From JBGPIK01 sp041484845 (GTDB lineage: Bacteria; Desulfobacterota; Binatia; UBA9968): a stretch of DNA of 10,640 nt. The stretch lies in assembly GCA_041484845.1 (NCBI GenBank), contig JBGPIK010000228.1, positions 1-10,640 on the forward strand, read 5' to 3'. Below, piece by piece: positions 7,657-10,640 of the stretch. The position numbers and the translations under genes are program-made. The notes below the pieces were generated by a model. That model saw only the letters and a program-made list of their open reading frames with translations. It was not told the DNA's origin and did not search any database. The first letter of the stretch is position 1; the number at the start of each line of letters is the position of its first letter.

Positions 7657-8163
7657 TTATGCCGCTACGATGTCCACGCGAGCAGCATAACCGAGTTGTC
7701 GGAGCAATTGCTCGCAGTCCTCCCACGTTAAACCGAAGACGCGCACGTCGGCAACTCCAAGTCGTGCCACCGCGTCGGATATGACACCTACATCTTGCTC
7801 CGCGAATTCTCCCTCCATCATCGCCTCTTCCGCCCAACTGACCAACTCCGCAAGGGAAACGTCATGGCGCAAGTACGCCGCGATTTTGTCGGCTACGGTC
7901 TGTTTTGAGAGAGTCATATGACCAATCCTATACTTTCTGGTGCCCTTATCCACCGGATATTTCTCATGCACTTCAACAAGTTTGCCCTGCTCGTAGTAGA
8001 TCTCCTGCCAAAACCGCAGCGTCACGTCCATCACGTCGACTTCCTTAACGTAGCGCGCCCGCCAACCGAGGCGTCCCGGCACATCCAGCCAATAGCGCCT
8101 TCCGCCGCCGGGCAGCTCTTCCCAGCTTCTAAATTTCTTTTCGTTCTGGACGCGACTATTCAT
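7657..8163 (-). CDS. two-module protein of unknown function, last gene of the SLOG/HEPN operon
   Basis: This is a 168-residue soluble protein built from two segments. Residues 1-82 contain the aromatic, arginine-rich stretch GGGRRYWLDVPGRLGWRARY (19-38) and HEKYPVDKGTRKY (67-79). Residues 83-168 begin with their own methionine, MTLSKQTVADKIAAYLR, and are helical, ending ARLGVADVRVF…LTWEDCEQLLRQLGY. From memory I associate similar segments with separate neighbouring small genes in environmental genomes, but I cannot name a family or a function. The internal ATG at 7917-7915 is preceded by AGGA with 8-base spacing, so module 2 may also be translated alone. The main ATG overlaps the stop of the preceding 70-codon gene (ATGA). 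The gene is very likely real given the coupling and the ordered sequence. An antitoxin or adaptor role for the upstream HEPN protein is only a guess. Confidence 0.72.
   Translation of the reverse strand: MNSRVQNEKKFRSWEELPGGGRRYWLDVPGRLGWRARYVKEVDVMDVTLRFWQEIYYEQGKLVEVHEKYPVDKGTRKYRIGHMTLSKQTVADKIAAYLRHDVSLAELVSWAEEAMMEGEFAEQDVGVISDAVARLGVADVRVFGLTWEDCEQLLRQLGYAARVDIVAA
7915..7929 (-). promoter_or_regulatory. internal ribosome binding site and start for module 2 of the 168-residue gene
   Basis: On the minus strand AGGA (7929-7926), eight spacer bases and ATG (7917-7915) occur in frame inside the 168-residue gene, exactly at the boundary between its two sequence modules. This would give an 86-residue second product from the same mRNA. 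The match to the Shine-Dalgarno is short, and use of the site is inferred. Confidence 0.35.
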
Positions 8164-8372
8164 TCCTCTTCGCTCTCCGTGTCCCGTCCCATACAGTACT
8201 TGATGTCGTAGTTGCCTGCCCTGAGTTTCATCGAAGGGCCTGTCCTGAGCTTGGTCGAAGGGATGAAGTTCGACCCCTCACCTGTGAACCCGTGGTGCCC
8301 CGCCAGCACCCGGTCGATTTCGACCCGGGTGGCTTGGTCGAACCTCTTGGGCTGAAAAGGATTACCGACCAC
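8160..8372 (-). CDS. small protein of unknown function with an in-frame tandem repeat
   Basis: This is a 70-residue frame starting at GTG 8372-8370, supported by AGGA eight bases upstream (TTAGGAAAATTAAAGTG). It begins 29 bases after the HEPN gene and ends in TGA overlapping the next ATG. The N-terminal part, MVGNPFQPKRFDQATR and onward to about residue 36, and the C-terminal NYDIKYCMGRDTESEEE look like ordinary protein sequence. Between them PSTKLRTG and PSMKLRAG are encoded by a 24-base tandem repeat of a type scattered in environmental genomes. The original protein was probably ~54 residues and was lengthened by repeat insertion without loss of frame. I recognise no family. Operon position and ribosome binding site support translation, but a short decaying gene is possible. 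Confidence 0.5.
   Translation of the reverse strand: MVGNPFQPKRFDQATRVEIDRVLAGHHGFTGEGSNFIPSTKLRTGPSMKLRAGNYDIKYCMGRDTESEEE
8215..8262. repeat. 24-bp tandem repeat, two units, inside a coding sequence
   Basis: Unit A (8215-8238) and unit B (8239-8262) are directly adjacent and identical at 20 of 24 bases. Unit B contains CCTGAGCTTGGTCGAAGGG, close to the CTTCGACAAGCTCAGG element that I know as abundant and dispersed in many uncultured bacterial genomes. The unit length is a multiple of three, so the host reading frame is preserved, and each unit adds eight residues. Confidence 0.75.
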
Positions 8373-8401
8373 TTTAATTTTCCTAAAGCCCTTCCTAACC
8401 G

Positions 8402-9127
8402 TCAGTTGCCGACTTTCTCATTCAATTCCTCGTAACGCGCCCAATAGGCACCGTCGAGTTTCTTAGCTAAGTGACCGACCGTTTTGAATGCTTCTCTCAT
8501 ATAAGCTTCATCTGTGGGGAGGTTTGCGTACTCCTCGGTTCCCGTAATGGCTTCAAGCTGAATACGAATGTTCTCGGGGACATCGCGCGCAAGCTCGTGT
8601 ACGTAACGGTTTCTGATCTCCCGGAGCGCATCTAGGGTCTTCCACGTTTCCTTTTCGATCTCCAATCGAAGGCCGCGGTCGTTCTCAAAGTAATAAACGT
8701 ACTTATTAAAGTGTGGGATTGGCTTGGTAGGCAGTCGCAGAGGTTGCTTCTGCATATCTGCCATGTTTTTCGCCACCTCAAGGAAAAGATTTTCGATCAA
8801 GCTGAATAGCTGGACAAGCACCGAGCTTCTCAGGTAGTAGCGGAAGGTCTCGTCTGACAGAGTCATCTCTTCGTGAAAGAGTTCCGACTCCGCAGTGCCC
8901 ATCGTTTTCTCTCGGATCAGGGACCGCCGACTTTCCACAAGGTAGGTCTTTACGAACTTGGCACCGAACTCGAAGTATCGTTGCAGGCTCTTCAGGCGAG
9001 CGTCGAATCCATAGAATGCTTCAAGAAAGCGCTCCGGCGGATCATAGACCGGGTCGATCGAGAGTGCCTCGCTAAAGTCAAAATGATCAGCACGCGCCTT
9101 TCTACCACGATCTTTTCTAATTGGCAC
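8402..9127 (-). CDS. HEPN-domain protein, putative ribonuclease effector
   Basis: This is a 241-residue soluble protein, almost wholly helical in appearance. The sequence EIRNRYVHE (170-178) contains R172-N173-x3-H177. This is the R-x4-H motif with a polar residue after the arginine that forms the metal-independent RNase site of HEPN domains. The preceding helix VLVQLFSLIENLFLEVAKNM (103-122) fits the first HEPN helix, and the C-terminal half contains the rest of the bundle. Residues 1-80 are basic and unassigned. HEPN proteins act in toxin-antitoxin, abortive-infection and CRISPR-linked systems by cutting RNA. The start is GTG at 9127-9125, inside the end of the DprA-like gene (11-base overlap), with GGGG seven bases upstream. 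The same-strand overlap indicates translational coupling with the sensor-like partner. HEPN assignment rests on motif and helix pattern; the target is unknown. Confidence 0.68.
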   Translation of the reverse strand: MPIRKDRGRKARADHFDFSEALSIDPVYDPPERFLEAFYGFDARLKSLQRYFEFGAKFVKTYLVESRRSLIREKTMGTAESELFHEEMTLSDETFRYYLRSSVLVQLFSLIENLFLEVAKNMADMQKQPLRLPTKPIPHFNKYVYYFENDRGLRLEIEKETWKTLDALREIRNRYVHELARDVPENIRIQLEAITGTEEYANLPTDEAYMREAFKTVGHLAKKLDGAYWARYEELNEKVGN

Positions 9128-9674
9128 AGGAACCCCGCAGGTTTGACTTTGGAACTCCCCAACGGTCGACCATCTTAGAAATCTCCTCGATTTGCCCGCC
9201 TGGGGTGACGTGAATGATAAGGACTTCGTCGGCCAGGGCCGCTACGAGTTCGTTGCGACGACGGGCGGACTCAGTATCAGGCCGCCGCGGACGTTTCTCG
9301 AAAGGTGAAAGCAACAGCAAACGGCCGGAGTCCAAGGCCGGCCGCCAATCGGCTGGGATTCTAATTTTCATCATGGAACGTGCCAGACATATGATAATGG
9401 GCTGTTTCCCGCGCAGCAAAATCCGCAGGCATTCCTTTTCCACGGGAGAGTGAAACCCACTCACGACAGTCACCCCGTCGTCGCGTAGTTTCCGAACTGT
9501 GTCGTAAGCCCCAAGGATAGCATCACCAGGGCAACGGACCGAGCAGAACAAGCCGACTTTCTTCTCAACGAGGATTTCCGGACTTCCAATGGCCCAGAGT
9601 CGGGGAGGAACATCACGCCCTAACCGGCTCTCGAAATCGTGAGGCCAATGGGCGTCTGACGGCGTTAAGGTCAA
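9117..9674 (-). CDS. DprA/Smf-like SLOG-domain protein
   Basis: This is a 185-residue protein matching the Rossmann core of the DprA/Smf family (SLOG superfamily). VPPRLWAIGSPEIL (22-35) parallels the DprA entry PPRLxxIpdPPxxL. GLFCSVRCPGD (41-51) sits at the GSR loop, VVSGFHSPVEKECL (70-83) at the SGxxxGID loop, and RRRNELVAALADEVLIIHVT (138-157) at the RNRxIAgLsdxvlVvEa segment. Full DprA is ~300-380 residues and loads RecA in transformation. This protein lacks the N-terminal helical and C-terminal winged-helix domains, so it is better viewed as a stand-alone nucleotide- or ssDNA-binding SLOG protein. It heads a four-gene operon and overlaps the HEPN gene by 11 bases. TTG at 9674 is the first conventional start, but its Shine-Dalgarno lies 18 bases away; an in-frame ATT at 9683-9681 is better placed. 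Confidence 0.78.
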   Translation of the reverse strand: MTLTPSDAHWPHDFESRLGRDVPPRLWAIGSPEILVEKKVGLFCSVRCPGDAILGAYDTVRKLRDDGVTVVSGFHSPVEKECLRILLRGKQPIIICLARSMMKIRIPADWRPALDSGRLLLLSPFEKRPRRPDTESARRRNELVAALADEVLIIHVTPGGQIEEISKMVDRWGVPKSNLRGSCAN

Positions 9675-9680
9675 GACCTG

Positions 9681-9698
9681 AATCGGACTGGTCCTCCT
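9681..9698 (-). promoter_or_regulatory. strong Shine-Dalgarno with possible ATT start for the DprA-like gene
   Basis: On the minus strand AGGAGG (9698-9693) precedes an in-frame ATT (9683-9681) by 9 bases and the TTG (9674-9672) by 18 bases. No ATG, GTG, CTG or TTG occurs between the upstream in-frame stop and that TTG. Either a rare ATT start is used, adding three residues, or the TTG works at poor spacing. Both would imply low expression. Confidence 0.45.
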
Positions 9699-9811
9699 AT
9701 TTACCTCTTGCCCTGCGCTCGATTGCTCTTGAAATTTCTGACGAGTCTTTTCCTTTCAAGTTGCTTCCCGTCGAGTGTTTGAAATGGTTTGTCCGAGTGC
9801 AACAACCGCTT

Positions 9812-9832
9812 ATCAAATAGCAATCAAATAAG
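9812..9832. repeat. iteron-like paired repeat, copy 1
   Basis: Two TCAAATA units start at 9813 and 9824, 11 bases apart, about one DNA turn. The 21-base block matches that at 9922-9942 in 18 of 21 positions, and the blocks are exactly 110 bases apart. They lie 140-270 bases upstream of the SLOG/HEPN operon start. Tandem half-sites on one face of the helix suggest an operator or replication/recombination iterons. No gene for a matching binding protein can be named here. Confidence 0.55.
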
Positions 9833-9870
9833 AATTACATGCCGGGGATACCGTAACCCACTGACAACAT

Positions 9871-9915
9871 AGAGTTATTACTCTCATTAGCTTGGGGTCT
9901 ATCCGGGAAACCCGG
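9871..9915. other. two short perfect hairpins between the iteron-like repeats
   Basis: AGAGT-TATT-ACTCT (9871-9884) and CCGGG-AAA-CCCGG (9903-9915) are compact inverted repeats placed between the two repeat blocks. Neither is followed by a T-run on either strand, so a terminator role is unsupported. They may be part of the same regulatory or recombination site. The surrounding gap 9675-9946 has no coding sequence that I can support. Confidence 0.35.
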
Positions 9916-9921
9916 TCAATC

Positions 9922-9942
9922 ATCAAATAACGGTCAAATAAG
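9922..9942. repeat. iteron-like paired repeat, copy 2
   Basis: TCAAATA units start at 9923 and 9934, again 11 bases apart, in the same orientation as copy 1. The block ends 4 bases from the stop codon of the truncated regulator gene (9949-9947). In the minus-strand reading each block is CTTATTTGA-N4-TATTTGAT-like. Confidence 0.55.
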
Positions 9943-9946
9943 CTTT

Positions 9947-10282
9947 TTAGGCCCAGAAGGGCACATATCTGGCGTATTTTTTCCCCTGGTCTGGATCATA
10001 GGGCCTGATAAAACCATTCTCCATCGTGTCCCGGATAATGCGGGAAGCGATCGCGCTGTTTTTTTCCTCAATACCAAAGCGCTCCCTCAGGCTCGAATTC
10101 GTCATTGGATTCCGCTCAACGTAACGCAAACAGGCATGTAAGTAGCAAGCCCTAATTTTGTCTCCTCGGTCCATGTCATTGAGCGACCGGTGCGTATCTT
10201 TTCTCTGCCTGTTTGCCCAGGCCCAGGCAGCCTTTCGTTTTGGGTTTACGAAAGGGTACGCCGACCTAATTCTCATTTCCAC
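9947..10282 (-). pseudogene. C-terminal remnant of an AlbA_2/ATPase-type transcriptional regulator
   Basis: From about residue 36 the 111-residue frame matches the C-terminal winged-helix end of the large AlbA_2-domain regulators, often annotated as ATP-binding or 'RecG-like'. The typical series is DRGDKIRACYLHACLRY (38-54), MTNSSLRERFGI (60-71), ASRIIRDTMENGFIRP (79-94) and the terminal KKYARYVPFWA (101-111). Complete proteins are ~450-560 residues, with AlbA_2 and ATPase domains ahead of this part; both are absent. Residues 1-35 (basic, WAWANRQRK) do not fit the family and seem to be read-in sequence. A terminator (10363-10331) lies upstream, between this frame and its neighbour, so expression is doubtful. 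GTG at 10282 or ATG at 10276 could start it, with no strong ribosome binding site. It may encode a small DNA-binding domain, but a deletion remnant is likelier. Confidence 0.7.
10114..10134 (+). repeat. direct repeat, copy 2 (partner at 7516-7536)
   Basis: This second copy shares GCTCAACGTAACGCAA, one mismatch and CAGG with 7516-7536. It lies inside the regulator remnant, where the minus strand encodes CLRYVER. The pair brackets the accessory operon. It could mark a recombination boundary, or copy 1 could be a scrap of a related gene. Confidence 0.5.
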
Positions 10283-10330
10283 ACTTTTTGATAATAGCTC
10301 GGGTGCGCGAAAAGATCATACTCGCACGCA

Positions 10331-10363
10331 ATAAAAAGAGGCATGAGAAAACTCCCATGCCTC
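10331..10363 (-). terminator. Rho-independent terminator of the 69-residue gene
   Basis: On the minus strand GAGGCATG (10363-10356), a 10-base loop and CATGCCTC (10345-10338) form a perfect 8-bp stem. It is followed directly by TTTTTAT (10337-10331). It begins 25 bases past the stop codon of the 69-residue gene at 10389 and separates that gene from the regulator remnant. Confidence 0.85.
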
Positions 10364-10388
10364 CATAATCCAAGCAAATACGGTCGAG

Positions 10389-10598
10389 CTATTTCTTCTG
10401 CCCGGCCTGACTTGCCGTTTCCCCGTATAACCTGCGGCCAATGGTATCGATTGGCGGAAGCTTATACCCCTGATTAATCGCGATTCCTTCTCTTTTCATG
10501 GTTTCGTAAAAATCGCGAAGTTTTTGAAAATTAGGATTCCCGGTTCTCTCCTCTTCTTCTTCGGTGAGAACTTGCTTAACTTTTTCAATGATTTCCAT
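10389..10598 (-). CDS. small charged protein of unknown function
   Basis: This is a 69-residue protein beginning MEIIEKVKQVLTEEEEERTG. It has an acidic helical N-terminus, a central NPNFQKLRDFYETMKREG (21-38) and a proline-containing end KLPPIDTIGRRLYG (46-59). It has no cysteine, signal peptide or membrane segment. The ATG at 10598-10596 has a textbook GGAGG six bases upstream, and an intrinsic terminator follows the stop. It is therefore probably a well-expressed single gene; its promoter probably lies beyond the window. I recognise no family. Small acidic proteins of this size include antitoxins and phage or plasmid accessory factors, but nothing here decides between these. Confidence 0.68.
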   Translation of the reverse strand: MEIIEKVKQVLTEEEEERTGNPNFQKLRDFYETMKREGIAINQGYKLPPIDTIGRRLYGETASQAGQKK

Positions 10599-10640
10599 GA
10601 AAGTCCTCCATCAGAAGTAATTTCTACTGTGCAAGAAAAA

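Noticed and set aside
8215..8262. Tandem repeat considered as a CRISPR fragment
   Set aside because: The two units are directly adjacent with no spacer and are only 20/24 identical.
10114..10134. LRYVER-N-P similarity to the YIELNP motif of REP-associated transposases
   Set aside because: The following sequence (MTNSSLRERFGI…YVPFWA) fits the C-terminus of AlbA_2 regulators, not a Y1 transposase.

Overview
The window looks like a chromosome fragment from an uncultured, fairly GC-rich environmental bacterium. A Desulfobacterota/Tectomicrobia/Methylomirabilota-like lineage is my guess, resting only on the double-length UvrA, the CTTCGACnAAGCTCAGG-type repeat and the gene styles; no rRNA or other marker is present to settle it.

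Layout. (1) Positions 1-360, minus strand: the N-terminal half of queE (7-carboxy-7-deazaguanine synthase), cut by the window edge. (2) Positions 361-936: a ~575-base gap that holds a candidate structured RNA on the plus strand (536-711, long closing stem) and a possible promoter (813-840). (3) Positions 937-7267, plus strand: a tight operon of a small helical protein of unknown function, a 1894-residue tandem-duplicated UvrA (nucleotide excision repair) and a two-membrane-segment DUF983 zinc-ribbon protein. (4) Positions 7268-7656: a non-coding or nearly non-coding stretch with a hairpin and one doubtful small ORF. (5) Positions 7657-9674, minus strand: a four-gene overlapping operon, read in the order DprA/SLOG-like protein, HEPN-domain protein, 70-residue protein containing an in-frame tandem repeat, and a 168-residue two-module protein. 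(6) Positions 9675-10640: an AT-richer stretch with paired iteron-like repeats, a truncated C-terminal remnant of an AlbA_2/ATPase-type regulator, a clear Rho-independent terminator and a 69-residue small protein with a strong ribosome binding site.

The most interesting part is region 5. A SLOG/DprA-type nucleotide-binding protein overlaps by 11 bases a protein with a good HEPN RNase motif (RN-x3-H). This is the architecture expected of a nucleotide-sensing conflict or defence module, with two short downstream genes as candidate partners or antitoxins. The function is inferred, not shown. A ~21-base direct repeat (7516-7536 and 10114-10134) brackets this accessory block.

Second in interest is the UvrA. 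Both halves keep complete ATPase and zinc motifs, but only the second half keeps the recognisable UvrB-binding sequence, and the first half has a diverged ABC signature. This suggests an asymmetric, intramolecular UvrA 'dimer'.
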